From assembly GCF_900106045.1 (NCBI RefSeq), contig NZ_LT629802.1:1860001-1924000 (forward strand): DNA of 64,000 bases, given 5' to 3'. The notes under the pieces were generated by a model, which had not been told where the DNA came from, searched no databases, and saw nothing but the letters and a program-made list of their open reading frames with translations. Source of the DNA: Pseudomonas mucidolens (lineage in GTDB: Bacteria; Pseudomonadota; Gammaproteobacteria; Pseudomonadales; Pseudomonadaceae). Below, one piece after another: positions 10,410 through 19,302 of the stretch. Position 1 is the stretch's first letter. Every line of letters begins with the position of its first letter. The position numbers and the translations under genes are program-made.

Positions 10410-10506
10410 TGGTCTTACCGGTATGTCCAGTTCGTGGTCAGTCTAATCAAGGTGCTTTCCAATTAACAAGCAAATATTCGCGGGTCAATAGGTGCCGGTC
10501 TGACCA
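10410..10506. promoter_or_regulatory. Candidate GntR/FCD operators upstream of symporter
   Basis: Two nearly identical dyads: TGGTCTTACCG at 10410-10420 and CGGTCTGACCA at 10496-10506, sharing GGTCTkACC. FCD-type regulators (LldR, FadR, VanR) classically bind TGGTnnnACCA-like sites. Both lie between the symporter start (10360) and the divergent tag gene (10594). Assignment to the GntR protein at 8261-8962 is inference. Confidence 0.5.
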
Positions 10507-10593
10507 GTTGCTCGGTAACCGTGATGCTTGAGCGGTTGGCGGCACGCAAAGTTTTTTCGCTTATCATTCGGCGCTTGGCCAGAAAGGTGAATT

Positions 10594-11220
10594 ATGGATC
10601 TGCCGGGACTGACAACGCACGATGGTGCCACCCACTGCAGTTGGCGCCAGTCGGCGCCGGAATATGCCCATTACCACGATCACGAGTGGGGCGTGCCGGT
10701 TGGCGACGACATTCAGTTGTTCGAGAAAATCTGCCTGGAAGGCTTTCAGGCCGGAATGGCGTGGATCACCATTCTGCGCAAGCGGGAAAACTTCCGGCGG
10801 GCATTCGAGGGTTTTGATTATCAACGGATCGCCCGATACACCGAGGACGATATCCAGCGTCTGATGCTCGATCCCGGCATTGTGCGCAATCGGGCGAAGA
10901 TCGTCTCGGTGATCAACAACGCGCGGCGGGCCTGTGAGCTGGTGGCGGAAACCGGCTCGCTGGCGGCGTGGCTGTGGTCGTTCGAGCCCGCCGACGCCGA
11001 GCGTCCCGCGCGGGTCGACCTGGCTTACTGGACAGCCAATCCGACCTCAATCGCCTCGATACGCTTGTCAAAGGCCTTGAAAAAGCGCGGCTGGAGCTAT
11101 GTCGGCCCGACCACGATGTATGCCTTGATGCAGGCGATGGGCATGGTCAACGATCACTTGGAAGGCTGTGTCTTCCGGCCGGAAATTGAACGCTTGCGGC
11201 AACGGTTCACCCGGCCTTGA
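10594..11220 (+). CDS. tag: DNA-3-methyladenine glycosylase I
   Basis: A 208-residue base-excision repair enzyme that removes 3-methyladenine from alkylated DNA. The zinc ligands of Tag are all present: Cys in HCSW near residue 15, His in YHDHEWGVP near 28, and the C-terminal HLEGC pair. The helix-hairpin-helix segment DPGIVRNRAKI (about 92-102) and the base-pocket residues FEKICLEGFQAGMAWITILRKR are also clear. The ATG at 10594 is preceded by AAGGTGA. It is divergent from the symporter gene and apparently monocistronic. Confidence 0.95.
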   Translation: MDLPGLTTHDGATHCSWRQSAPEYAHYHDHEWGVPVGDDIQLFEKICLEGFQAGMAWITILRKRENFRRAFEGFDYQRIARYTEDDIQRLMLDPGIVRNRAKIVSVINNARRACELVAETGSLAAWLWSFEPADAERPARVDLAYWTANPTSIASIRLSKALKKRGWSYVGPTTMYALMQAMGMVNDHLEGCVFRPEIERLRQRFTRP

Positions 11221-11259
11221 GGCGGTATCTACGGACGCATAAGCGCGGGATATGGATGA

Positions 11260-11661
11260 TTAATGCGCCAATGGGGTCAGCACTTCAGCGCTATCATCCA
11301 GCACCATCACCACCAGCAACTTGGCCGGTCTGGTCTGGCTGGCATTGCTCGATTCGAAATGGCGCGAACCGGCCGGTTCGTAGAATGACTGGCCAGCCGT
11401 GTAGGTGATGGCCTTTTCATCGTTGACCCGTGAGGTGATCTCGCCTTCCAGCACGTACGCCACGGCCGTGCCGGTATGGCTGTGGGGTGCGGTCGCTTGG
11501 CCAGGAGCGTAGTCCACGGTGAGCATGATGGTTTTCTTGCCCGGGACGTTGGCGAGTGGGTGCTCCTGCAGTATGTTGATTTTCTCCTGGTTGTAGACCG
11601 GGTCGTGGGCAAGGGTACTGAACGAGGCCAGCAGCAGGGCAGTGCCGAGAAGCGTTTTCAT
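11260..11661 (-). CDS. Periplasmic single-domain cupin protein
   Basis: A 133-residue protein with a clear signal peptide (MKTLLGTALLLASFSTLAHD, cleavage probably after LAH or ALA-like position 18-19). The cupin motif 1 is PHSHTGTAVAYVLEGEI (metal-binding His, His and Glu) and motif 2 is the region YEPAGSRHFESSNA. Exported cupins of this kind are often annotated as involved in oxidative or quorum responses, but I cannot name a substrate. It is convergent with tag, and a MocR regulator lies upstream on the same strand. Confidence 0.85.
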   Translation of the reverse strand: MKTLLGTALLLASFSTLAHDPVYNQEKINILQEHPLANVPGKKTIMLTVDYAPGQATAPHSHTGTAVAYVLEGEITSRVNDEKAITYTAGQSFYEPAGSRHFESSNASQTRPAKLLVVMVLDDSAEVLTPLAH

Positions 11662-11746
11662 GATGCGGATTCCGAGTTGTTCAAGACCCGATCTACACTA
11701 AGCCCCACTCGTCTGCTGACCAATAGCCAATCGGCACGAAAACCCC

Positions 11747-13180
11747 TTAGCCAATCTCCAGGAGAATATCCCGCACCTTATCCAGCGCCGGGTCGATATC
11801 CAGGGTTTCGATGGCTCCGAAGCCAAAAACCAGGCCTGTCTGTGCCGGTACTTCATGAAAAAACAGCGCCAGCGGATGCAGCCCCACGTCGACCTCGTGT
11901 GCTCGCTTGATAAGCAGCGCGATGTCTATCGGCACCTTGCACAGGGTCGCCAGATGGAAGCCGGCCACGGTGGGCACGCTGCTGAACCAGGGCGCAAGAT
12001 CGCCGGCCAGGCGTGCGAGAAGGCGCTCGCGTCGCCCGGCGTATACCGTATGACAGCGGCGAATGTGCTTGAGCAAATAGCCTTCGCTGATGAATTTGGC
12101 CAGCGCCCATTGCGGCAAGGTCGAGGTGTGTTGGTCGGTCAGTTGCTTGGCTTTGAGCACCGCGCCGAAGAGGGCCGGCGGTAATACTGCGTAGCCGAGG
12201 CGCAACTCCGGCAGCAGGGTTTTCGAGAAGGTGCCGACGTAGGTGACCACGCCTTGGGTGTCCATGCTTTGCAGGGAATCGGTGGGGCGGCCCTCGTAGC
12301 GGAATTCACTGTCATAGTCGTCCTCGATCACAATCGCCCCCAGTTCGACGGCCCGCGCCAGTAGCGCTTCACGGCGTGACTGGCTCATGGGCATGCCCAA
12401 TGGAAACTGATGGGAGGGCGTTACATAGATCAATCGCGTGCCGTCGGGAATCAGTGCGACCTGGAGGCCGTGTGCGTCAACCGGCACGCTCGCCACCGTC
12501 GCGCCCATGGCTTTGAATATCAGTCGCGCTGGCGTGTAGCCGGGGTCTTCCATGGCAACAATACTGCCCGGTTCCAATGCGACGCGGGCGATCAGGTCGA
12601 GGGCTTGCTGGGCGCCGTTGGTCACCACGATGTCTTGATCCCGGCATTTGACGCCCCGGGAAAAGGCGATGTGACCGGCGATAGCGCTGCGCAGCGCCGG
12701 CAAGCCTGCTGGCTGGCTGTAGAACCCGCTGCTTTGGGCGATACGGCGCAAGGCATCCTGGGTGCAGCGCCGCCATTCATCCTGTGGGAACTGGTTGCGG
12801 GTGGTGGCTCCCCCGATAAAGTCACGGCGTGGGCGGTTGTCTCGGTCGGGATGGCCCAGGGAAAAGGGCAGGGCTTGCCATTTGGCCAATGTGTCGGCGC
12901 AGGCAAGGTCAGGCGCGCGTTGCAACTGTTCGGCGCGTGTCGCCCAGGCATTGACGAAAGTACCCCGACCGACCTTGCCGACCAGCAGGCCTTCGTAGGT
13001 CAGCACGGCGTAGGTGTCGGATACGGTCTTGCGCGAGACCCCCAGTTGTTCGGCCAACAGGCGGCTCGGCGGCAGTTGCGCACCGGCTGCCAGGCGACCT
13101 GACTCGATCGCCGTGCGCAGCTGCTGGTAAAGCTGTTCCACCAGATCCTTGCGGCCCTTGATAACGACGTGCAGTTCCAT
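11747..13180 (-). CDS. MocR-type regulator (GntR wHTH + aminotransferase fold)
   Basis: A 477-residue PdxR/GabR-like protein. The N-terminal wHTH spans about residues 12-75 (LYQQLRTAIESGRLAAGAQL ... GVSRKTVSDTYAVL ... GRGTFV). The rest is a fold-type I aminotransferase domain with the PLP-binding lysine in TYVGTFSKTLLPELRLGY (about residue 315) and the Asp of the cofactor ring in VIEDDYDSEFRY. MocR proteins sense PLP or amino compounds and usually control a neighbouring gene. Candidates here are the cupin gene downstream and the SDR gene upstream. Confidence 0.9.
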   Translation of the reverse strand: MELHVVIKGRKDLVEQLYQQLRTAIESGRLAAGAQLPPSRLLAEQLGVSRKTVSDTYAVLTYEGLLVGKVGRGTFVNAWATRAEQLQRAPDLACADTLAKWQALPFSLGHPDRDNRPRRDFIGGATTRNQFPQDEWRRCTQDALRRIAQSSGFYSQPAGLPALRSAIAGHIAFSRGVKCRDQDIVVTNGAQQALDLIARVALEPGSIVAMEDPGYTPARLIFKAMGATVASVPVDAHGLQVALIPDGTRLIYVTPSHQFPLGMPMSQSRREALLARAVELGAIVIEDDYDSEFRYEGRPTDSLQSMDTQGVVTYVGTFSKTLLPELRLGYAVLPPALFGAVLKAKQLTDQHTSTLPQWALAKFISEGYLLKHIRRCHTVYAGRRERLLARLAGDLAPWFSSVPTVAGFHLATLCKVPIDIALLIKRAHEVDVGLHPLALFFHEVPAQTGLVFGFGAIETLDIDPALDKVRDILLEIG

Positions 13181-13252
13181 GTTTCATCCCGAGGCAATCA
13201 ATCACCCGCAAGATTACCGTAAGTCGCTATCGCTGCAGCTTCTGACGATCCA

Positions 13253-14020
13253 TCAGGACAGGAAACCACCGTCCACATTCAACGCTACGCCGGTGGTGTA
13301 GCTTGAGGCATCGCTGGCCAGGTACAGCACCGCACCGGCCATTTCATCCGGCGCGGCGACGCGCTTGAGTGGAATCTGTTGCAGGGCCATTTTCAGGATC
13401 GCATCGTTCTTCACCAGCGCCGAGGCGAACTTGGTGTCGGTCAGTCCCGGCAGCAGCGCGTTGCAGCGAATGCCGAACTGCGCGCACTCCTTGGCGAAGA
13501 CCTTGGTCATGTTGATGACCGCGGCCTTGGTCACCGAATAGATGCCCTGGAAATGCCCAGGGGAAATACCATTGATCGAGGCCACGTTGATGATGCTGCC
13601 GCCGCCGTTTTCGCGCATCAGCTTGCCGGCTTCCACGGACATGAAGAAGTAGCCGCGAATGTTCACATCGACGGTTTTCTGGAATGCGCCGAGATCAGTG
13701 TCTAGCACATTGCAGAATTGCGGGTTGGTGGCCGCGTTGTTGACCAGGATATCCAGGCGCCCGAATTGCTCGCGGATGCCGGCGAACACCGCGCTGATCT
13801 GTTCCATCTCGCCGATGTGGCAGGCAATCGCCGTGGCCTTGCCGCCGGCGGCGATGATCGCGTCGGCGACGTGCTGGCAGCCGTCGATCTTACGGCTCGA
13901 CACAATCACATGCGCGCCTTGCTGGGCCAGCAGTTTGGCGATCGCTTCGCCGATACCGCGGCTTGCACCGGAAACAAAAGCGATCTTGCCGTCGAGGTCG
14001 AACAACTGAGTCTTGGACAT
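13253..14020 (-). CDS. Short-chain dehydrogenase/reductase
   Basis: A 255-residue classical SDR. It has the cofactor motif SGASRGIGEAIA near residue 15, the NNAA structural motif near 93, the catalytic serine in NVASINGIS and the YSVTK catalytic Tyr/Lys near 158. I moved the start to the ATG at 14020 (MSKTQLFDLDGK) because AAGGA lies ahead of it. It follows the phosphotransferase gene by 32 nt on the same strand. This pair usually belongs to acyl-CoA or alcohol catabolism clusters that also have an acyl-CoA dehydrogenase, which is absent here. Confidence 0.92.
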   Translation of the reverse strand: MSKTQLFDLDGKIAFVSGASRGIGEAIAKLLAQQGAHVIVSSRKIDGCQHVADAIIAAGGKATAIACHIGEMEQISAVFAGIREQFGRLDILVNNAATNPQFCNVLDTDLGAFQKTVDVNIRGYFFMSVEAGKLMRENGGGSIINVASINGISPGHFQGIYSVTKAAVINMTKVFAKECAQFGIRCNALLPGLTDTKFASALVKNDAILKMALQQIPLKRVAAPDEMAGAVLYLASDASSYTTGVALNVDGGFLS

Positions 14021-14052
14021 GGTTTTTCCTTGTGAGGTCATAGCTCGGACTA

Positions 14053-15120
14053 TCAGAGTGCGGATTTGCCGATGACATTCAGGCTCATCTGCTCCAGCAG
14101 CTTGTTCATCTGAATGAACTGCGCAAAGCGTTTGTCCTGGGTCTGGCCATGGAAGAAGCGGTAGTAGATCTGCTGCACGATGCCGGCGAGGCGGAACAGG
14201 CCGTAGGTGTAGTAGAAGTCGAAGTTGTCGATCTGGATGCCCGAGCGTGCGGCGTAGTAATCGACGAATTCCCGTCGGGTGAGCATGCCCGGTGCATTGC
14301 TGGGTTGGCGACGCATCAATTGCACGGGCGCCGGGTCGTCCGCTTCAATCCAATAGGCCAGGCTGTTGCCCAGGTCCATCAACGGATCCCCAAGGGTGGT
14401 CAGTTCCCAATCCAGCACGCCAATGATCTGCATCGGATTGTGTGGGTCGAGGATCACGTTATCGAAGCGGTAGTCATTGTGGACGATGCTTGAAGTCGGG
14501 TGATCGGCGGGCATCTTATCGTTGAGCCAGGCGCGCACGGCTGCCCAGTTCGGCGCATCAGGGGTCAAGGCTTTCTCGTAGCGATCACTCCAGCCGCGAA
14601 TCTGTCGCGCCACATAACCTTCGGGCTTGCCCAGGTCGGCCAGCCCGCAGGCGGCATAGTCGACCTGGTGCAGTTCGACGAACTTGTCGATGAAACTCTT
14701 GCACAGCGCCTCGCTCTTCGCTGCGTCCAGGCCCAGTTCCGGCGGCAGGTCCGAGCGCAGGATGATGCCCTTGACCCGTTCCATCACGTAGAACTCGGCG
14801 CCGATCACCGATTCGTCGGTGCAATGCACGTACGCCTTGGGGCAATACGGAAAGCCGTCCTTGAGCTGGTTGAGAATGCGAAATTCACGCCCCATGTCAT
14901 GGGCGGACTTGGCCTTGTGGCCAAAGGGTGGACGGCGCAGGACGAACTCCTGTTCGGGGTATTCCAGCAGGTAGGTCAGGTTGGACGCCCCACCGGGGAA
15001 CTGGCTGATTTGCGCCGTGCCGCTCAGGCCCGGAATATGGGCCTTGAGGTAGGGATCGATGAGACTGGCATCAAGTTCTTCGCCGGGGCGAATCTGGGTC
15101 GATTGGTCGTTGAGCGCCAT
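14053..15120 (-). CDS. Phosphotransferase family protein (ACAD10/11-type APH fold)
   Basis: A 355-residue aminoglycoside-phosphotransferase-fold kinase. Nucleotide-loop region SQFPGGASNLTYLLEY (about residues 40-55), catalytic loop IVHNDYRFDNVILD (about 202-215) and the DxD-like metal motif LDWELTTLGDPLMDLG (about 227-242) are present. In bacteria this subfamily accompanies acyl-CoA dehydrogenase and SDR genes and is thought to phosphorylate hydroxyacyl substrates, as do human ACAD10/11; it is not a drug-resistance enzyme. Here it is cotranscribed with the SDR. Confidence 0.88.
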   Translation of the reverse strand: MALNDQSTQIRPGEELDASLIDPYLKAHIPGLSGTAQISQFPGGASNLTYLLEYPEQEFVLRRPPFGHKAKSAHDMGREFRILNQLKDGFPYCPKAYVHCTDESVIGAEFYVMERVKGIILRSDLPPELGLDAAKSEALCKSFIDKFVELHQVDYAACGLADLGKPEGYVARQIRGWSDRYEKALTPDAPNWAAVRAWLNDKMPADHPTSSIVHNDYRFDNVILDPHNPMQIIGVLDWELTTLGDPLMDLGNSLAYWIEADDPAPVQLMRRQPSNAPGMLTRREFVDYYAARSGIQIDNFDFYYTYGLFRLAGIVQQIYYRFFHGQTQDKRFAQFIQMNKLLEQMSLNVIGKSAL

Positions 15121-15249
15121 GCTTATCCCTTCTGCTTATTCTTGAGGCCTTGGACTATTGGCTAATCTAATGCGCGCGGCTGACCCGCGACAAGGTCGAG
15201 CCGGCTTAATAGGTTAGCGTGTTGGATGATGATCAGCGTGCCTGATCGG

Positions 15250-16215
15250 TCATTTCTCGGGCACTCGGTTGCGCGGTGGCAACGTCACGGGGGTCAGCAC
15301 CGGGCGGCCGGCGAAGTGCTCCAGCAGGTTGTCCGCCACCCGCTGCACGGTGTCGTGAGCGGCTTCCGGCGACAGGCCGGCGACGTGCGGCGTCAGTACA
15401 ATATTGGTCAGCGACTTGAAGGCGTCGGGGACGTTGGGCTCGTCATCGAACACATCCAGCGCGGCGCCGCCAATGCGCCGTTGCTCCAGCGCGCTGATCA
15501 GGTCCGCCGTCACCACCACGCTGCCACGCGCGATGTTCACCAGAAAGCCGTTGGGCCCGAGGGCATCCAACGCCTGGCGGTCGATCAAATGCCGGGTTCC
15601 CGGGCCGCCGGGCGTGGCGATGATCAGAAAGTCCGAGGTGCGTGCCAGCTCCACCGGCGTTGAGCAGTAGGTGTAGTCGACATCGCCGCGTGGCTGGCGG
15701 CTGTGATAGCTGATGTGCATGTCGAAGCCCAGGGCCGCGCGTTTGGCGACAGCCATGCCGACGGCACCCAGACCCAGGATGCCCAAATGTTTACCCGAGA
15801 GCGAAGGGCGCATCACCTTGGGCCATTCGCTGCGTCGAACCGCGGCGTCGCTTCGAGGAATGCCTCGCACCAGCGACAGCAACAGCGCCATGGCGTGGTC
15901 CGCCACCGACGGGGCATTCACGCCGGCGCCGTTGGTGACAATGATTCCCCGATCGCTGGCGGCTTGCAGGTCCACCTGCTCATAACCTGCGCCGATCACG
16001 CAGATGATTTCCAGCAGCGGCAGGGCGGCGATTTCTTCAGCATAAAGTCCCAAGGGGCCGCGGGTCAGTACCGCCTGGATCTGGCCACCATGGTGCTTGA
16101 TCGCCTCACTCCGCTCGGTGGGCGTGGGCGCGAGGATTACATGAAAGTCATTGCTCTCGATGATGGGCAAATAGTCGTTGATGGTTTCAACCAGGACCAG
16201 AACAGTGACGGGCAT
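15250..16215 (-). CDS. D-2-hydroxyacid dehydrogenase, NAD(P)-dependent
   Basis: A 321-residue protein of the D-isomer-specific dehydrogenase family, reducing 2-oxoacids such as glyoxylate or hydroxypyruvate. NAD-binding motif LGILGLGAVGMAVAKRAALG near residue 147; catalytic Arg in LVNIARGSVV, Glu in LDVFDDEPNVP and His in LTPHVAGLS. The start was set at the ATG at 16215 (MPVTVLVLVE), which has AGGAA upstream; the longer open frame adds 32 unlikely residues. The substrate is not resolved. Confidence 0.92.
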   Translation of the reverse strand: MPVTVLVLVETINDYLPIIESNDFHVILAPTPTERSEAIKHHGGQIQAVLTRGPLGLYAEEIAALPLLEIICVIGAGYEQVDLQAASDRGIIVTNGAGVNAPSVADHAMALLLSLVRGIPRSDAAVRRSEWPKVMRPSLSGKHLGILGLGAVGMAVAKRAALGFDMHISYHSRQPRGDVDYTYCSTPVELARTSDFLIIATPGGPGTRHLIDRQALDALGPNGFLVNIARGSVVVTADLISALEQRRIGGAALDVFDDEPNVPDAFKSLTNIVLTPHVAGLSPEAAHDTVQRVADNLLEHFAGRPVLTPVTLPPRNRVPEK

Positions 16216-16518
16216 GCGAGGTTCTTCCTGAGGGCTTTGGTGGGGGAGAGTATGGGGTATTTTCCAGGACGGACTGTCTACAGGCGTAGAAAAAAACTGA
16301 TGCTTGTACAAGTGATCAATCCCTTTCTCCGGCCTGATTGACGCACCGTTCAGCGGACTTGCGACCTCCGTGGGCCACCTTCCAACCTGACCATTCCTCA
16401 GCTAAGTCTTTGCTTCTTCAGGTGAATCTTGGACAATCGCGCCCCTGTTACGGTTGTGGCGCTGCCTGTCAGGGTTTTCTGACTCGCCGCGACCGTATGA
16501 ATGCGGAGATCCGAGCGG
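16216..16518. other. Divergent intergenic region with two small palindromes
   Basis: Contains no gene. TCTAC-AGGC-GTAGA at 16277-16290 and the perfect 10-bp palindrome CTTGTACAAG at 16303-16312 lie 60-100 nt upstream of the 2-hydroxyacid dehydrogenase start and are plausible operators. Nothing recognisable precedes the permease gene besides GGAG at 16505-16508. Confidence 0.4.
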
Positions 16519-17796
16519 ATGAATGATCAGGCCAATAGCGTCGACGAACGCTACGCAACGACACCTGTAACCCTCACCGGCTGGAGCCGCCAGGACACGA
16601 CCTGGATGCTCGGCCTGTTCGGCACGGCGATTGGCGCCGGCACACTGTTTCTGCCCATCAACGCGGGCCTCGGCGGCTTTTGGCCGCTGCTGTTCCTCGC
16701 GGTGCTGGCCTTCCCGATGACGTTCTATGCGCACCGTGGCCTGACACGCTTTGTCCTTTCGGGGCGTGCGGGTTCGGACATTACCGAGGTGGTCGAGGAG
16801 CATTTTGGGATCAAGGCCGGTGCGGTGATCACCTTGTTGTATTTTTTTGCGATCTTTCCGATCCTGCTGATCTACAGCGTGGCTTTGACCAATACCGTCG
16901 GTAGTTTCATGCAGCATCAACTGCACATCGAGCCACCACCGCGGGCGCTGTTGTCGTTTGTGCTGATCCTTGGGCTGCTGGCGGTGGTGCGTTGTGGCGA
17001 GCACGTGATCGTCAAGGCCATGAGCCTGATGGTCTACCCGTTTATCGTTGCCTTGCTGTTTCTCGCGGTCTACCTGGTGCCGCATTGGAATGGCGGCATT
17101 CTCAGCACCGCGAGTACGCTGCCTGAGCCGTCGGCGTTGTTGCACACGTTGTGGCTGGCGATTCCGGTGATGGTGTTCTCGTTCAATCATTCGCCGATCA
17201 TCTCGGCCTTTGCAGTGGACCAGAAACGCCAGTACGGCGCCCACGCCGAAGAGCGCAGCTCGCAGATCCTGTCCCGCGCCCACTTGTTGATGGTCGCGAT
17301 GGTGCTGTTTTTTGTCTTCAGTTGCGTGCTGACGCTGTCGCCTGCGCAACTGGCCGAGGCCAAGGCGCAGAACCTGTCGATCCTGTCCTACCTGGCCAAC
17401 CATTTCAGCAACCCGACCATCGCCTTTGCCGCGCCGTTGATTGCCTTCGTGGCAATTGCCAAGTCGTTCCTGGGCCACTACATCGGGGCCAGCGAAGGCC
17501 TTAAGGGGCTGGTCGTGAAAAGTGGCAAGCGTCCGGGTGCCAAGGCGCTGGACCGCATGACGGCGGCATTCATGCTGATCGTGTGCTGGGTCGTGGCGAC
17601 GCTGAACCCGAGCATCCTGGGCATGATCGAGACACTGGGCGGACCGATCATTGCTTCGATCCTGTTCCTGATGCCGATGTACGCCATCCGCAAGGTTCCG
17701 GCCATGGCCAGGTACCGTGGACAGGCCTCCAACGTGTTCGTGACCCTGGTCGGCCTGGTGGCCATCTCCTCTCTGGTTTATTCGCTGATTCCTTGA
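16519..17796 (+). CDS. Amino-acid permease, HAAAP/SdaC-type
   Basis: A 425-residue inner-membrane protein with about 11 hydrophobic segments, of the hydroxy/aromatic amino acid permease family (serine/threonine-type transporters such as SdaC). The first transmembrane helix has the family substrate motif GLFGTAIGAGTLFLPI, and TM6 region has FSFNHSPIISAFAVDQK. The start was placed at the second in-frame ATG (MNDQANSVDE), which has GGAG 10 nt upstream. Substrate is probably serine or threonine, by similarity only. Convergent with rhlI. Confidence 0.88.
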   Translation: MNDQANSVDERYATTPVTLTGWSRQDTTWMLGLFGTAIGAGTLFLPINAGLGGFWPLLFLAVLAFPMTFYAHRGLTRFVLSGRAGSDITEVVEEHFGIKAGAVITLLYFFAIFPILLIYSVALTNTVGSFMQHQLHIEPPPRALLSFVLILGLLAVVRCGEHVIVKAMSLMVYPFIVALLFLAVYLVPHWNGGILSTASTLPEPSALLHTLWLAIPVMVFSFNHSPIISAFAVDQKRQYGAHAEERSSQILSRAHLLMVAMVLFFVFSCVLTLSPAQLAEAKAQNLSILSYLANHFSNPTIAFAAPLIAFVAIAKSFLGHYIGASEGLKGLVVKSGKRPGAKALDRMTAAFMLIVCWVVATLNPSILGMIETLGGPIIASILFLMPMYAIRKVPAMARYRGQASNVFVTLVGLVAISSLVYSLIP

Positions 17797-17849
17797 CCTG
17801 AACAGGGCCGACGCTCTCGGCTTTGCTCACATGCGTAGAGAGTTCATCG

Positions 17850-18428
17850 CTAGACAACGGCCGATTCCGCGTGCAGCGCGATTCGGCCGTTTTTCTGCCA
17901 GGCCGGAAAACTCAGCGCTACTACATGGTCGTTGTTCACGCGTTGCGGGGAACCGAGACGACTCAACTGCACGCCATTTTTCAGGAAATAACGTTCCAGC
18001 GCCGGCGTGGTCACCGCCACCACTCGGTTGGCTCCTTGGCTCCAGGCATGATGCAGGCTGTTCCACCAGACCCGCATCGGCAATGTGCCGCGCTCCAGGG
18101 CGCGGGCGGCAAAACGCGAGACTTCCCAGGTGTCGCTGCTTTGGGGGCTGGGCTGGTCACATAGAAATCCGAAGACTTCCGACAACAGATAAGGTTGTGT
18201 CGTCGGCAACAGCCGCGCGCATCCGCAGACTCGACGCCTGGCATCCAGGGCAAGGATATGGCGGGTGTCGGCCTGGTCGAACTGGTCGAATTCGCGTTGG
18301 GGCAGGGCATAGGTGGAATCCAGTTGCCAGCCCAGTTGCTGGATGAATACCTCATATCGATAGCGGCCCAGGTCGTCCTCGAGCGCTGTAGACAGTTCAT
18401 GGTGATGACGGGTGATGATGTTGATCAT
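17850..18428 (-). CDS. rhlI: Acyl-homoserine lactone synthase RhlI
   Basis: A 192-residue LuxI-family enzyme making an N-acyl-homoserine lactone from SAM and an acyl carrier. The invariant LuxI residues are all visible: Arg, Phe and Trp in RYRYEVFIQQLGW (about 22-34), two Asp in EFDQFDQADTR (46-56), Arg in CGCARLLPTTQPYLL (69-83) and Glu/Arg in WEVSRFAA (about 101-108). Sequence and position after rhlR match RhlI of P. aeruginosa, which makes C4-HSL; product chain length is inferred. The C-terminus is about 9 residues shorter than the P. aeruginosa protein as I recall it. AAGGAC precedes the ATG; 28 nt separate it from rhlR. Confidence 0.93.
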   Translation of the reverse strand: MINIITRHHHELSTALEDDLGRYRYEVFIQQLGWQLDSTYALPQREFDQFDQADTRHILALDARRRVCGCARLLPTTQPYLLSEVFGFLCDQPSPQSSDTWEVSRFAARALERGTLPMRVWWNSLHHAWSQGANRVVAVTTPALERYFLKNGVQLSRLGSPQRVNNDHVVALSFPAWQKNGRIALHAESAVV

Positions 18429-18456
18429 TGGATGTCCTTATCGTGATCGTGGGGAT

Positions 18457-19182
18457 TTAAAGCAGGCCCAGTGCAGCGGCATAGGCGGCCGCAAGTGTTT
18501 TGTTGGCGGCCCCGAACTTCTTCTGGATGGCCTTGAGGTGAAAGTTCACGGTGTTGACGGAGATGGCGAGGATCAGCGCGATCTCGCCGGAGCTCTTGCC
18601 GTCGGCGGTCCACTGCAGGATTTCCCGCTCGCGCAGGCTGAGGCAGACCGATTCGTGGGCGTGTTCGCTATGGCCAAGGTCGGTGAGGCGCAGCGTCACC
18701 AGTTCGAGGAGGCAACGCAGGCGCAATTGAATTTCGACGCTTTCGGCCGCTGAAATACGTTCCTGGCCCCGGGCCACGGACAGTACTCGCAACGAATGAT
18801 CGTGACTGCGGATCGGTAGCGTGGCGCCGACACACAGGCCCCATTCCCGGGCCTCTTGCCAGAGCTTTGGACTGTTATCAAACAGCGCGTCGTTCCAGAG
18901 CATCATCTCGGTAGAGCGCAGGCCACGGAGAATCGACGGATCGACCGCGGCGTAGTTTTGGGCCTCGTAATGTTCCAGCCACCGTTCGGGGTAGGAACCG
19001 TAAATCTCGGTTTTCGGGCGGGTAAAAGGAGTCAGATGGCGTATGCCATAGGCGTAATACTCAAATCCCAGCTGCAACACTTCCCGTTCCAGAAGCGCAA
19101 ACACGTGAGTCCCTGTCTGTAGCGTGAGCATCTCGATCCGCAAGCGATTCCACCAGCGGATGAGGTCGTTTTCCTTCTCCAT
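18457..19182 (-). CDS. rhlR: Quorum-sensing regulator RhlR (LuxR family)
   Basis: A 241-residue LuxR-type activator, exactly the length of P. aeruginosa RhlR. The autoinducer domain has FEYYAYGIRH, the Trp and Tyr in YPERWLEHYEAQNY, Asp-Pro in AAVDPSILRG and WGLCVGATLPI. The C-terminal GerE helix-turn-helix contains LSLREREILQWTADGKSSGE and ends TLAAAYAAALGLL. The start at 19182 (MEKENDLIRWW) replaces a longer frame because it gives the family length and a sigma70-like promoter ends 33 nt upstream. It is expected to bind C4-HSL from RhlI and activate rhlAB. Confidence 0.95.
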   Translation of the reverse strand: MEKENDLIRWWNRLRIEMLTLQTGTHVFALLEREVLQLGFEYYAYGIRHLTPFTRPKTEIYGSYPERWLEHYEAQNYAAVDPSILRGLRSTEMMLWNDALFDNSPKLWQEAREWGLCVGATLPIRSHDHSLRVLSVARGQERISAAESVEIQLRLRCLLELVTLRLTDLGHSEHAHESVCLSLREREILQWTADGKSSGEIALILAISVNTVNFHLKAIQKKFGAANKTLAAAYAAALGLL

Positions 19183-19214
19183 GGACAGTCGCCTCGATTC
19201 CTGGAACCTTTGGC

Positions 19215-19242
19215 AATCTAGCCCACGTGTTCTGTCTGTCAA
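19215..19242 (-). promoter_or_regulatory. Sigma70-type promoter of rhlR
   Basis: On the minus strand TTGACA (19242-19237) and TAGATT (19220-19215) are 16 nt apart, just upstream of the rhlR ATG at 19182. This would let rhlR (and rhlI) be transcribed independently of rhlAB. I saw no convincing lux-type dyad next to it. Confidence 0.65.
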
Positions 19243-19302
19243 CCTTTTCCTACGTTTTCCCGATGGCTCTGGCACGGTACTCTCGCCCATGAGACGGGTC
19301 AT

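Noticed and set aside
19183..19302. Upstream extension of RhlR by 40 residues
   Set aside because: The extension covers the TTGACA/TAGATT promoter and would make the protein longer than RhlR, which is 241 residues.
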